Shown here: positions 23,844 to 32,622 of the stretch, piece after piece
Layout: each line of letters starts with the position of its first letter
How positions within the stretch are numbered: position 1 is the first letter of the stretch
Source: Mycobacterium triplex
GTDB lineage: Bacteria > Actinomycetota > Actinomycetes > Mycobacteriales > Mycobacteriaceae
Assembly: GCF_000689255.1 (NCBI RefSeq)
Contig: NZ_HG964446.1
Span: 4,074,734-4,138,733 of the forward strand
Length of the DNA: 64,000 nucleotides
Reading direction: 5' to 3'
Notes under the pieces: generated by a model
Seen by the model: the letters and a program-made list of their open reading frames with translations, nothing else
The model's database searches: none
Told to the model about the DNA's origin: nothing
Program-made: the position numbers and the translations under genes

Positions 23844-26800
23844 CAGGCGATCCTCGCGTACAAGTGAACTGTGGTGCCGGCTTCCGTGGAGCGAATCGTC
23901 ATGTCCTCCACCAGACCTCGCATCAGGTTGATGCCGCGGCCCCGGTTGGCTCCGGGGTCGTTGCGGGGTGGTTTCCAGGTGCCGCCGTCGATGACGGTCA
24001 CATGCAGGGCGTCGACGAGTGCGGTCGCGCGCACCGATACCGCGCCCCCGCGTTGACCACGGTAACCGTGTTCGATTGCGTTGGCGACGGCCTCGCCGAC
24101 GGCGGTGAGCAGGTAGGCGATTTGATCCGGCTCGACGCCTGCCCGGACCAGCCAGCCACGCAACGCATCACGGCTCGGGGCCAGATGATCGACGTCGGCG
24201 GCGAATTTCATCGACAGCGGGGCGGGCTGCCGGTAGAGCAGCATGGCCACGTCATCCAAATAGCCGCCCCCCGGCTCGAGCCGGACCATGAGATGGTCTG
24301 CCACCTCGTCGAGCGACTGGGACCTGCCGTCCCGAATCAAATCGGTCGCGGTGGCGATGCCTTCGTCGATCGAGTGCCCGCGGCGTTCGACCAGGCCATC
24401 GGTGTACAGCAACAGCGTCGACCGCGGTGGCATCGTGACGCACAGTTCGGGTCGAGTCCAGTCCGGCCGCAGCCCCAGCGGTAGTCCGTGTTCACCGTCC
24501 AGCTGTTCCGTATTTCCGTTGGCGTGCACCATGATCGGCGGCGGATGGCCCGCGTTGGAGCACACCAGCTCCCCCGTGTCGAGGGTGAGCACCGCGCAGA
24601 ACGCGGTGGTACAGCGGGCACCGGGCAGCCGCGCGGCGAAGCGGTCCAGCCCGGCCAGGACGGCAGCGGGACCGAGCTGGTCGAGCAGCAGCGCACGGCA
24701 CGCGCTGCGGAGTTGACCCATCACCGTCGCGGCGGCCAGGCCGTGGCCGACGCAGTCGCCGACTATCAACGCGACGCGGCCGTCGTCGAGATCGACCACG
24801 TCGTACCAGTCGCCGCCAACCTGCAGCGGATGGCTGGCCGGGTGGTACCGGACCGCAAACCCTCCCGGCAGAGTCGCCGGGCCGAGCATCGCGTGCTGCA
24901 GCGCCAGAGCGGTTTCGCGTTGCTCGTCCAATTGGTAGACGCGGTGTAGGCCTTGGCTGAGCCGCCCGCCCAGCACCTTCAGCAGATTGTGGTCCTCCGC
25001 GGTGAACGGGCGATGCTCCGCCAAGTCGATCCATACGACCAACACTCCGCGGGGATGCTGCAGCGAGATGCCCGCTGTGCCAGCCTCTCCGGCGACCGTG
25101 GTGAGTAGGTCGGAGTCGCGTAGCGACTCGATCAGCAGCCGATGACGTTGCGGCACTTCGTCCCAAGCACAGGGCTCGCCGGCACACAACAGTGCCGGTG
25201 CGTCGTCCAGCGGAGCGTCGCGGGCGAACGTCGCGGCCAGAACACGACGCGCATTCCACGTCTGCCGTAGTTCTCCGACCGCACCCCGCAGGGTGTCGTC
25301 AAGCGTATCTGCTTGTGCCAATTGCTGATTCAGCGCAGACAAGGCAAGCTGGCTCTGCACGATGTAGTGCTCGGTGGTGATGTCGCGCAGGGTGCCAACC
25401 ATGATTTTACGTCCGGTGTCCGGGTCGTCCACATGGTTGAAGTTGGCCGCGACCCACAGCCGGTGCCCGTCTCGGTGGACCGCCGGAGCGGAAATAGCAC
25501 CCTGGGTTTCGTTCAGCAGGTGCTCGAAGACACCCTCGACTTGCCGGCGGGCTTCCGGGGCGGTTTCGGCGTCCGGCCACCACGGATGGGGCGGGGCATA
25601 GGGCAGCAGTTCGGGGCCGTAGCCAAGGATCTCGGTGAACGCGGCGTTGACCTCGATCACCGCACCGTATTCGTCGCAGACAAAGAACCCTTCCTGCAGC
25701 GAATCCACCAGGGCGGTGCGCCACCGGGTGTGGTGGCTGCGCAGCCGCGACAGTTCGACGTTGGTGCGTACCCGGGCCAGCAGCTCGGCGGCGGCGAACG
25801 GCTTGACGAGATAGTCGTCCGCGCCGGCCAGCAAGCCTTCGATGGAGGCTTCCTGCCCCGCACGTGCCGACAGCAACAGCACGGGCAACGCCGCGGTGCG
25901 GGCATCACCGCGCAGCGCGGCGAGCAGTTGCAGGCCATCCAGGCCGGGCATCATGACGTCGCTGATCACCAGGTCGGGAATCTGCGCGTGGATGGCGTCG
26001 AGCGCCTGCTGCCCGTCGGTGACGGCCGTGACCTGGTAGCCGGACGTCTGCAGCAGACTGGTCAGGTATTCACGCATGTCGGCGTTGTCGTCGGCGACCA
26101 GCACGCGTGTCCGTTCGCCGTCTTTGCCGGCGGGCGCGGCGGCGGTCATCATCGCCGTGCTGCTGGCGTCGGACGGTGTGACGCTGGGGTCGCCGGGCAG
26201 CCAGCGCAAGGCCTCCTGGACGTAGGGTTCGGCGATCACGCCGGTCGTCGCGCGTGCCGCCGGTGGCGCCGAGACTTCGTCGGTCGGCAGGTGGGCCGAG
26301 CCGAACGCCAGGCGGATGGTGAAGCAGGTCCCGACACCCTCCTGGCTGTCGACCATGATGGTGCCGCCGTGCAGCCCGACGAGTTCTTTGACCAGAGCCA
26401 GCCCGATTCCGCTGCCCTCCGTGGAACGCGCGCGTGCGTTTTCGATGCGGTGAAAACGCTCGAAGAGCCGCGAGATTTCGGCCGCGGGTACGCCGACCCC
26501 GGTGTCGGACACCGTGACGATTGCGTCGGTGTCGTCGCGGCTCACCGCGACCCGGATGGTGCCGTCGAAGGTGAACTTCAACGCGTTGGAGAGCAGGTTG
26601 AGCATCACCTTCTCCCACATCTCGCGATCCAGATAGACCGGTTCGTCGAGCGGCGGGCAGTCCACCGCGAAGGCCACGCCGGCCCGCTCGATCGCCGAGC
26701 GGAACACGCTGGCCAAATCGGCTGTGACGGTGGACAAATCGACCGGCTCGAATCGGGCGCGCATGCGCCCCTCCTCGATACGCGAAAAGTCCAGCAACGT

Positions 26801-27970
26801 ATTGACCAGCTTCGCCAGCCGCAAGCCGTTGCGATGAACGAGTTCCAGTTCTCGGCGCGCCTGCTCGTCCAACCCGGCCCGGCCGCGCAACTCGTCGACG
26901 GGTCCGAGGATCAAGGTGAGCGGAGTGCGGAATTCGTGGCTGACATTCGAGAAGAACGCCGTCTTCGTCCGGTCCAGGTCGGCCAGCTCCTCGGCACGCT
27001 GCTGCTGAGCTCGATAGCTGCGCGCGCTGCCCACGCCGGCGGCGATGTAGCCCGCGACCAGCTCGACGAAGCCGCGGTAGCCGTCGTCGAGCTGGCGGTA
27101 CCGGTTCAGCCCGGCCACCAGGAATCCCACCGGTTCCCCGCCCTGCTGCAGCAGCGGCACCACGAGAGCCTGAGTGGGCGGCTCCGGCCAGGCGCCGGTC
27201 GGCAGATCGTGTGATTCGCTGTCCAGGTCGATCAGTTGGGTCACGCCCTGCGCCAATATCTCGGTGGGCCAATCGGCACGGCCCCCGGCAGGCAGTATCT
27301 GGGGCGCCGCCGGATGCCCGGGCGCGATTCCGCTGACCCCGGCCAGCAGCGCGTCACCGCGCTCGCCGAACAGATAGGTCGTCGTGAAGGGAAGGTCGTA
27401 CGGATTGTTCCCGAGTTGCCGGGCGGCGTGGTCCAGCATCTGGCGTTCGGTGCGTACGACGCTGGGATCCGAACCCAGGTCGCGCAGCGTTGCCATCCGA
27501 CGCTGGGCGATCACTCGATCGGTATCTTCCCGGACCACGCAGAGCATCCCGACGATGCTGGCGTCGTCGTCGCGCAGCGCGCTGTAGGAGAAGGTGTGAT
27601 AGGACTCCTCGGGATATCCCGACCGCTCGATGATCAGCAGCAAGCCCTCGTCCCAGGTAGGCTCCCCGGTCACCAGCACGCTCGCGATCCGCGGACCGAT
27701 GTCAGCCCAGATCTCGGCCCACACCTCGCTGGCCGGGCGCCCCAGCGCCCAGGGGTACTTGCGGCCCAGGGTGTCGCGGCGATAGGCGGCATTGCAGAAG
27801 AACGTCAGCTCAGGACCCCATGCCATCCACATCGAAAACCGCGACGACAGCAGGATGTCGACGGCCGTACGAAGGCTTTGTGGCCAGTCCTCCACGGGCC
27901 CGAGCGGGGTGGCCGCCCAGTCGACGGCGGCCAGGTCAAGGGCGATCTCCTGGTCTGCCCGGAAAACCAC
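23843..27970 (-). CDS. Hybrid histidine kinase - receiver - PAS/GAF - PP2C (SpoIIE) phosphatase - anti-sigma kinase
   Basis: 1375 residues. Order: N-terminal PAS-like sensor (about 1-150), GAF (about 190-320), HisKA with FFSNVSHEFRTPL (His about 345), HATPase (455-575; NLLSNALKF, DTGVGVP, GSGIGLALVK), receiver (620-745; ADDNADMREYL, phospho-Asp in ISDVMMPG about 667, KPFAAAE), PAS (745-865), GAF (880-1010), PP2C/SpoIIE phosphatase (1030-1230; VGGDWYDVVDLDDGR, VGDCVGHGLAAA) and a terminal RsbW-like GHKL kinase (1245-1370; AVGEAVANAIEHGY, GRGINLMRGLVED). A whole two-component relay and partner switch in one polypeptide, coupled to a STAS antagonist. GTG 27970 has a GGAAGGGATG site upstream. It probably controls an alternative sigma factor elsewhere. 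Confidence 0.85.
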   Translation of the reverse strand: MVFRADQEIALDLAAVDWAATPLGPVEDWPQSLRTAVDILLSSRFSMWMAWGPELTFFCNAAYRRDTLGRKYPWALGRPASEVWAEIWADIGPRIASVLVTGEPTWDEGLLLIIERSGYPEESYHTFSYSALRDDDASIVGMLCVVREDTDRVIAQRRMATLRDLGSDPSVVRTERQMLDHAARQLGNNPYDLPFTTTYLFGERGDALLAGVSGIAPGHPAAPQILPAGGRADWPTEILAQGVTQLIDLDSESHDLPTGAWPEPPTQALVVPLLQQGGEPVGFLVAGLNRYRQLDDGYRGFVELVAGYIAAGVGSARSYRAQQQRAEELADLDRTKTAFFSNVSHEFRTPLTLILGPVDELRGRAGLDEQARRELELVHRNGLRLAKLVNTLLDFSRIEEGRMRARFEPVDLSTVTADLASVFRSAIERAGVAFAVDCPPLDEPVYLDREMWEKVMLNLLSNALKFTFDGTIRVAVSRDDTDAIVTVSDTGVGVPAAEISRLFERFHRIENARARSTEGSGIGLALVKELVGLHGGTIMVDSQEGVGTCFTIRLAFGSAHLPTDEVSAPPAARATTGVIAEPYVQEALRWLPGDPSVTPSDASSTAMMTAAAPAGKDGERTRVLVADDNADMREYLTSLLQTSGYQVTAVTDGQQALDAIHAQIPDLVISDVMMPGLDGLQLLAALRGDARTAALPVLLLSARAGQEASIEGLLAGADDYLVKPFAAAELLARVRTNVELSRLRSHHTRWRTALVDSLQEGFFVCDEYGAVIEVNAAFTEILGYGPELLPYAPPHPWWPDAETAPEARRQVEGVFEHLLNETQGAISAPAVHRDGHRLWVAANFNHVDDPDTGRKIMVGTLRDITTEHYIVQSQLALSALNQQLAQADTLDDTLRGAVGELRQTWNARRVLAATFARDAPLDDAPALLCAGEPCAWDEVPQRHRLLIESLRDSDLLTTVAGEAGTAGISLQHPRGVLVVWIDLAEHRPFTAEDHNLLKVLGGRLSQGLHRVYQLDEQRETALALQHAMLGPATLPGGFAVRYHPASHPLQVGGDWYDVVDLDDGRVALIVGDCVGHGLAAATVMGQLRSACRALLLDQLGPAAVLAGLDRFAARLPGARCTTAFCAVLTLDTGELVCSNAGHPPPIMVHANGNTEQLDGEHGLPLGLRPDWTRPELCVTMPPRSTLLLYTDGLVERRGHSIDEGIATATDLIRDGRSQSLDEVADHLMVRLEPGGGYLDDVAMLLYRQPAPLSMKFAADVDHLAPSRDALRGWLVRAGVEPDQIAYLLTAVGEAVANAIEHGYRGQRGGAVSVRATALVDALHVTVIDGGTWKPPRNDPGANRGRGINLMRGLVEDMTIRSTEAGTTVHLYARIA

Positions 27971-28139
27971 TGCCCATCCCTTCCGAAATGTGCTCAGACC
28001 GTCTGTCGCTGCCCTCGCGGGTCCCTCAAGAGAACCATCACCCCGGTCTCCGTCGCCAGGTTTTCGCTGGATAGCCCACAATTGTGACGTTTGCGCGGGC
28101 GGGCGGATTCGATAAATCGACTATCCGGTTTGCACCTTG

Positions 28140-29033
28140 CTATTGCGCGTGGCCCGCCAGGTAGTCGGCGACGGGGATCGGTGCCGATGCCGCATAGCCG
28201 ATGGGCAGCAACACGTCGCCGGCGGTCGTCACGTAGTAGACGTCCCAGCGATAGAACGTGGCAAACGCGGCGGGATCGGCCCCGATCAGCCCGGCGTAAT
28301 CGTCGACCGCCTGGACGTATTGGTGCGCGTGGTTGTAGCTGTAGATGGCCCGGTCGCGGTCGTTGGCAAAGCCGTTGGCGGCGAGCATGCGACCGGCCGC
28401 CATGATGCTGTCGTGGGGCGAAGCGATGTCACCGCCTTGGCCGTAGGACGCGAACGTCGACGGCAGGAACTGCATGGGGCCCTGCGCGCCGGCAGTGCTC
28501 ACCCCGTTGATGCTGCCGAACCGGGTCTCGACCAGGTTGATCGCGGCCAGGTAGTTCCAGCCGACCCCGGACTCGGCCTCCGCCGCGTGGTAGTAGCCGA
28601 TCAGCTCGTCGGCCGGAGCCGGCGGGTCGATGCGCCAGGCCGGCACCGTGTCCCGCACTTGCGCCATCGCCTGAAGCTGTCGACGGGCGTCGACATTGCG
28701 GTCGTAGACATCGATCAGGGACGCCGGGATCACCGGTCGGATGGTCGCATCCCATTCCGGATGCCGGCCGATGGCCCGGTAGGCCGCTTGCTCGCGGTGG
28801 GCCGCGACCGCCCGCGCCGCTTCCGGCGTCGACGGGTCGCGCAGCGCGAGTTCGTCGGCGACCAGATCGGCTGCCAGCTGTGCGGGGTCGGACGCCAGCT
28901 GAGGTTGCACGCCGCGGGGCACACTGGGCGCCTCGGCGAACGTCGTCGGTCCGGGCGACGCCGTCGACTGGGGGCAGCCGACGACCGTGAGCACGACCAT
29001 CGCGAGGGCGAGCGGCCCATGTCTACGCTTCAT
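28140..29033 (-). CDS. Lipoprotein lytic murein transglycosylase
   Basis: 297 residues. Lipoprotein signal MKRRHGPLALAMVVLTVVGC with a lipidatable Cys at about 20. The SLT domain lies at about residues 145-280: catalytic Glu in AINLVETRFGSINGVSTAG, then GPMQFLPSTFASYG and DPHDSIMAAGRMLAANG-type helices, ending AIYSYNHAHQYVQAV. It would cleave peptidoglycan glycan strands on the outer face of the membrane. Followed 0.1 kb later by no gene on the same strand; the small secreted gene at 29117 is just upstream in the same direction. Confidence 0.85.
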   Translation of the reverse strand: MKRRHGPLALAMVVLTVVGCPQSTASPGPTTFAEAPSVPRGVQPQLASDPAQLAADLVADELALRDPSTPEAARAVAAHREQAAYRAIGRHPEWDATIRPVIPASLIDVYDRNVDARRQLQAMAQVRDTVPAWRIDPPAPADELIGYYHAAEAESGVGWNYLAAINLVETRFGSINGVSTAGAQGPMQFLPSTFASYGQGGDIASPHDSIMAAGRMLAANGFANDRDRAIYSYNHAHQYVQAVDDYAGLIGADPAAFATFYRWDVYYVTTAGDVLLPIGYAASAPIPVADYLAGHAQ

Positions 29034-29116
29034 CGCGTCCTTGACTCTTGCGGTTGTTTGGCCCGCACCGAGTCTTTCGCATCGGACGGCTGGACTTCAA
29101 TGATTGGATTCGGCTG

Positions 29117-29299
29117 CTACCGGCCGGGCAAGCAGATGGGCGCTCCGTTGCAGGTGTTCGCCGGTGAGGGATCGCCCTCGATGACTCCGGTCCGCACCTG
29201 AACGCCGCCCGCGGTTCCCCGCTCACCGACGGTGCCGGCGTCTAACCCGGCCAGCGCCACGGACCCCGACAGCAGTGCCGCGGCCACGATTCGCTTCAT
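29117..29299 (-). CDS. Small secreted protein, paralogue of 39077-39418
   Basis: 60 residues. Signal peptide MKRIVAAALLSGSVALAGLD (cleavage about residue 20-25) and a short mature part with one motif, VIEGDPSPANTCNGAPICLPG, holding two Cys. The same EGDP-x3-NTC-x-GA-x-I sequence ends the 113-residue secreted protein at 39077-39418. Upstream in the same direction as the transglycosylase gene (84-base gap), so possibly co-transcribed. Function unknown. Confidence 0.6.
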   Translation of the reverse strand: MKRIVAAALLSGSVALAGLDAGTVGERGTAGGVQVRTGVIEGDPSPANTCNGAPICLPGR

Positions 29300-29549
29300 G
29301 TCTTGTGCTCCCGATCGAGGGGCCGAAGGGTTCGCTACCAGTTGGGGGCAGGCTGCGGCCACCCGTCCGATTTTCCCTGTACAGGGGCCAGAAGGATAGC
29401 GCCAAACCTGATGCGGAGGGTCGCGATCGTCGGTTGCTCGTGCCCGAGATGGGTAGTCGTCGGGCGTCTGAACCTCTGCGACCGGCCGCGGTTCGTTTTT
29501 CGACTCATGCCCGGCGCGCAATGGCTCGTCCGGCGACCGCTTGCATCCC

Positions 29550-29555
29550 TAGCCT
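29550..29555 (+). promoter_or_regulatory. -10 hexamer TAGCCT, leaderless
   Basis: TAGCCT, six bases (cgaggc), ATG 29562. Confidence 0.5.
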
Positions 29556-29561
29556 CGAGGC

Positions 29562-30113
29562 ATGCATGAAGACGGAGTGTTAACCAGCACCGGCTCGACC
29601 TTCGATGACGCCGTCGCGATCATGCGGAACTATCGCACCTGTGAGTTCACCACGGTGTTCCGCGATGGTGTACCGCAGACGTGGCCGGTCAGCGCGCTGC
29701 TGTTGCGGGACGGACGATTCTTGATCTGCACCAGCATCGGATTTCCGCAGAAGGTCTTCAACATCCGACGCAATCCCAAAGTGAGCCTGCTGTTTTCGGA
29801 GCCGACCGGTAGCGGATCCGACCGGACGGGTGCCGTCTTGATCTGCGGCGGCGCGGTGACCGAGGACCGGGTGATCGCCGACATGACATCGTCATCAGAC
29901 CTGGCGGCCTTGTGCCAAACGGTGATCGAGCGACAACCGGCGAGCAAGTTCATGAGCTCATTCCTCGGGCGCCGCCTGTTTCCCTCTTACTACTGGCGGA
30001 TCGCGATATATGTAACGCCGATACATGGATTCTATTGGCAGACACGAAATTTCACGAAAGAACCGCAATCGCTCGACCTGAAGGAGCTTCGCCGTGTGGC
30101 AGCTGGCAAGTGA
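29562..30113 (+). CDS. FMN/F420-binding split-barrel protein (pyridoxamine-phosphate-oxidase family)
   Basis: 183 residues. Split beta-barrel signatures: CEFTTVFRDGVPQTWPVSALLLRDGRFLICTSIGFPQKVFNIRRNPKVSLLF, with the paired strands and Arg/Lys of the cofactor-binding edge, as in mycobacterial F420- or FMN-dependent reductases. C-terminal part unusual. The next gene overlaps by 20 bases and continues with related helices, so both form one transcription unit. Redox substrate unknown. Leaderless start. Confidence 0.75.
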   Translation: MHEDGVLTSTGSTFDDAVAIMRNYRTCEFTTVFRDGVPQTWPVSALLLRDGRFLICTSIGFPQKVFNIRRNPKVSLLFSEPTGSGSDRTGAVLICGGAVTEDRVIADMTSSSDLAALCQTVIERQPASKFMSSFLGRRLFPSYYWRIAIYVTPIHGFYWQTRNFTKEPQSLDLKELRRVAAGK

Positions 30114-30549
30114 GTCGCTGAGCGACTTTCCCGAAATAGTTGTCACGGCGGTCGGTATCGATGGCCACCCGGTCAGCGTGCGACAGCATGCGCCGCGCTA
30201 CGACGCACACACCGGTGAAATGCCGGTGGTAATACCGGCCTCCCTGGCCCCGGCGGCCGGGCCCGCGAACGTGCTCGCCCACTCCCACGACGAGAACCTC
30301 TGGAACCTACGAATCGTCCGGATCAAAGGGCGCCTAGAACGGCGCGACGGAGGCTGGACGTTTGTCAGCACCTCGTTCACGCCGCCCTCGCCGGCCGGGT
30401 TCAAATCGAGATGGCAGATGGTCAAGGCCATGCGGCGCAGCTCATCTCGTTACCTCGCCGCGCGGGGACTGAGGCGCCCCAAAGTGAATTGGACGATCAT
30501 CAAGAGCATGCAACACCAGGCGCAACTGAACCGACTGCGGGGCACGTAG
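30094..30549 (+). CDS. Conserved hypothetical protein coupled to the split-barrel gene
   Basis: 151 residues, GTG start at 30094 inside the 3' end of the split-barrel gene (20-base overlap). The sequence (PEIVVTAVGIDGHPVSVRQ, LAHSHDENLWNLRIVRIKGRLERRDGGW, FVSTSFTPPSP) reads like a second, divergent FMN-binding split barrel; the C-terminus is basic (KAMRRSSSRYLAARGLRRP). A paired-subunit role with the preceding gene is inferred from overlap. Confidence 0.6.
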   Translation: MWQLASESLSDFPEIVVTAVGIDGHPVSVRQHAPRYDAHTGEMPVVIPASLAPAAGPANVLAHSHDENLWNLRIVRIKGRLERRDGGWTFVSTSFTPPSPAGFKSRWQMVKAMRRSSSRYLAARGLRRPKVNWTIIKSMQHQAQLNRLRGT

Positions 30550-30570
30550 TTTGACGCCGACGGGATCTGC

Positions 30571-31398
30571 ATGAATAGCAAACCGCTGCGCTTTGGCGCG
30601 GTCCTATGCACACGGGGTTCGGTCACACACCTGGTCGACCAGGCGCGCCTGGCGGCGGAAAGCGGCTGTGATGTCGTACTTTTGCCCGACCACCTCGGCT
30701 ACAGCGCGCCCCTTCCGTCCCTGGTGGCCGTCGCCACCGCGGTTCCTTCGGTGCGGGTAGGCACCTGTGTGCTCAATGCCGCCTTCTACCCGGCCGCCCT
30801 GTTGGCCCGCGACGTGGCGGCGGTGGACTCGGCAACCGGCGGCCGCCTCGAGATCGGGCTGGGCGCCGGCTACGTTGCCGAGGAATTCGCCATGGCAGGC
30901 CTTCGCTTCCCGACGCCGGCACAGCGCTTGCGCATGGTTGCCGAACACCTCACGCGGATCCGGGCGGCCTTCGCCGATCCGGACTACTCCCCTACGCCGG
31001 TCCAACCCGCCCCGCCGATCATGATCGGCGGGGCGGGCGACAAAATGCTGGCACTGGCCGCCGCGCATGCCGACATAATCTCGGTGCTGACCTTTGGCCC
31101 CGAAAGCGGACTCGTGCAACGCGTTCAGTACGTCAAGGAGCGCGCCGGCGCGCGCTTGGATCAGATCGAACTGTCGTTCCCCTTCGGCCAGTTGGCCATC
31201 GACGATCCCACCGACGTGCCCGAGTCGCAACTCCATTCGATGGCGACGGTGTTGGACGGTCCCGTCGAGGCGGCGGCCGAGCGCATCGCGCGCATGCGAC
31301 ACGAACTGGGAATCAGCTACTTCACGTTTTCCATCGGCGAGGGCCGTGGTGTCAAATGGCCCACTCTCGAGAAACTGATCGACCGAGTCAGGGGATAG
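30571..31398 (+). CDS. LLM-class F420-dependent oxidoreductase (TIGR03621-like)
   Basis: 275 residues, TIM-barrel luciferase-like monooxygenase. RFGAVLCTRGSVTHLVDQARLAAESGCDVVLLPDHLG at the N-terminus, then VRVGTCVLNAAFYPAALLARDVAAVDSATGGRLEIGLGAGY, the conserved cofactor loop of the family, and PPIMIGGAGDKML. Uses coenzyme F420 (or FMN) for hydride transfer; substrate unknown. 21 bases after the hypothetical gene, so likely the third gene of a redox operon. Ends exactly where the convergent AraC gene ends. Confidence 0.85.
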   Translation: MNSKPLRFGAVLCTRGSVTHLVDQARLAAESGCDVVLLPDHLGYSAPLPSLVAVATAVPSVRVGTCVLNAAFYPAALLARDVAAVDSATGGRLEIGLGAGYVAEEFAMAGLRFPTPAQRLRMVAEHLTRIRAAFADPDYSPTPVQPAPPIMIGGAGDKMLALAAAHADIISVLTFGPESGLVQRVQYVKERAGARLDQIELSFPFGQLAIDDPTDVPESQLHSMATVLDGPVEAAAERIARMRHELGISYFTFSIGEGRGVKWPTLEKLIDRVRG

Positions 31399-32409
31399 TC
31401 ACGCACTGCGCTGGAATGCGCTGCGGCGCAACGTCTCTACGGGAGTCTCGCGGTAACGGGCGGCGTGCGCGGCGGCGAACCGGCCCAGGTGGGTGAAGCC
31501 CCAGCGGTGTGCCACCGAGGCGACGGTGGTCATCGATGGATCGGACTCCAGCAGTGTTCGGTGTGCGCGGTGCAGCCGGACCTCGCGCACATACGCCATC
31601 GGCGAGACGCCGAGATAGCGCCGGAAACCGAGTTGTAGCGAACGGACACTGACGCAACTGCGGGCGGCGATCAGGGACAACGTCAGCGGCAAATGCGCGT
31701 TCTCCTCGATGATTTCGACCGCATTGCGAATGGCGCGGGGTGCGGCCAGCCCTTTGCCTTCGGTGAGTGCATCACGGAGCGAATGGTCGGCGGCCAGTAA
31801 AAATCCGCGCACCAGGCTGTCGACGAACGGTAACCCGACGAGAGGCCGATTGAGCAGGCTGTCGGCGCGGAAAAGCTGCTCGTGCAGCAACGCCACCATC
31901 TTGAACCAGCTTTGTGTCGCCGCCGCCGTCGTCGCCATCATCGGTGTGAAGTCGACCGGCGACGTCACCTGTCGACCGAGCGCATCGCTGAGCGCATCAC
32001 TGACGGCCCAGCGATCCATGAGCAAGGTGAGCACTCGGGCGCCGGCTCCCCATCGCGCCTCGGTCATACCGCCCGGGGCGGCCACGACGGCATTGCCCAG
32101 AACGGGACGCAGCGACACTCCCGCATGTACGCATTCCATGCGCCCCGACACCAACACCAGCACCCGGAACGCATCGCACAATTCGGCGCGAACCGTCGAC
32201 ACGTCGGAGTCGAAAAAGACTTCGGCCACCGCGATCGGCCCGATCCGGGCTACCCGATGGGTGAGTAGGAATTCCTCGGGATCGGTCAGCAGATCGAGGT
32301 GAGGTTTGTGGCAGCAGCACAGGGACCAGTCGTCGAAATTCTCGGGTCGCGTCCAAACGCGCAAATCCGATTTGTCCGTCGATCGGTTCGTCAGTCGGTC
32401 GGGCTTCAT
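31399..32409 (-). CDS. AraC-family transcriptional regulator
   Basis: 336 residues. N-terminal cupin-like AraC_binding_2 domain (about 20-215) and C-terminal double helix-turn-helix (about 235-335): LSLIAARSCVSVRSLQLGFRRYLGVSPMAYVREVRL and TVASVAHRWGFTHLGRFAAAHAARYRETPVETLRR. DNA-binding activator or repressor. The ATG at 32409 fits family length; a longer reading to 33300 is antisense to the LacI gene and is rejected. Divergent from the LacI-type regulator, sharing the 32410-32622 interval; convergent with the LLM oxidoreductase. Confidence 0.85.
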   Translation of the reverse strand: MKPDRLTNRSTDKSDLRVWTRPENFDDWSLCCCHKPHLDLLTDPEEFLLTHRVARIGPIAVAEVFFDSDVSTVRAELCDAFRVLVLVSGRMECVHAGVSLRPVLGNAVVAAPGGMTEARWGAGARVLTLLMDRWAVSDALSDALGRQVTSPVDFTPMMATTAAATQSWFKMVALLHEQLFRADSLLNRPLVGLPFVDSLVRGFLLAADHSLRDALTEGKGLAAPRAIRNAVEIIEENAHLPLTLSLIAARSCVSVRSLQLGFRRYLGVSPMAYVREVRLHRAHRTLLESDPSMTTVASVAHRWGFTHLGRFAAAHAARYRETPVETLRRSAFQRSA

Positions 32410-32622
32410 CACCACCCCGCGCACACCCCCAAGCACTGGATACCGACCACAGTAACTTTTCCCGCTTTGCTCTGGTAGCAGGCTGGTGGCGGTTGTGCGT
32501 TGTGCGGACAGGCCGACGCGCATTTCGGCTATGGGCGCCGTACCGGATTCCGGGAGCGTGCGTCGACTCCAAGTAATCTGAGTCGTCAAACGAGACGGCT
32601 GCGCTGGGAGGTCGATCTGAGC
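32410..32622. promoter_or_regulatory. Divergent AraC/LacI intergenic region
   Basis: 213 bases holding the promoters of both regulators. No obvious palindrome was found. Only GGGAGG at 32607-32612 stands out, as the likely ribosome site of the LacI gene. Confidence 0.4.

Noticed and set aside
25313..27214. 633-codon plus-strand open frame
   Set aside because: Antisense to the hybrid kinase gene; high-GC third-base effect, no domain, low-complexity G/D/R sequence.
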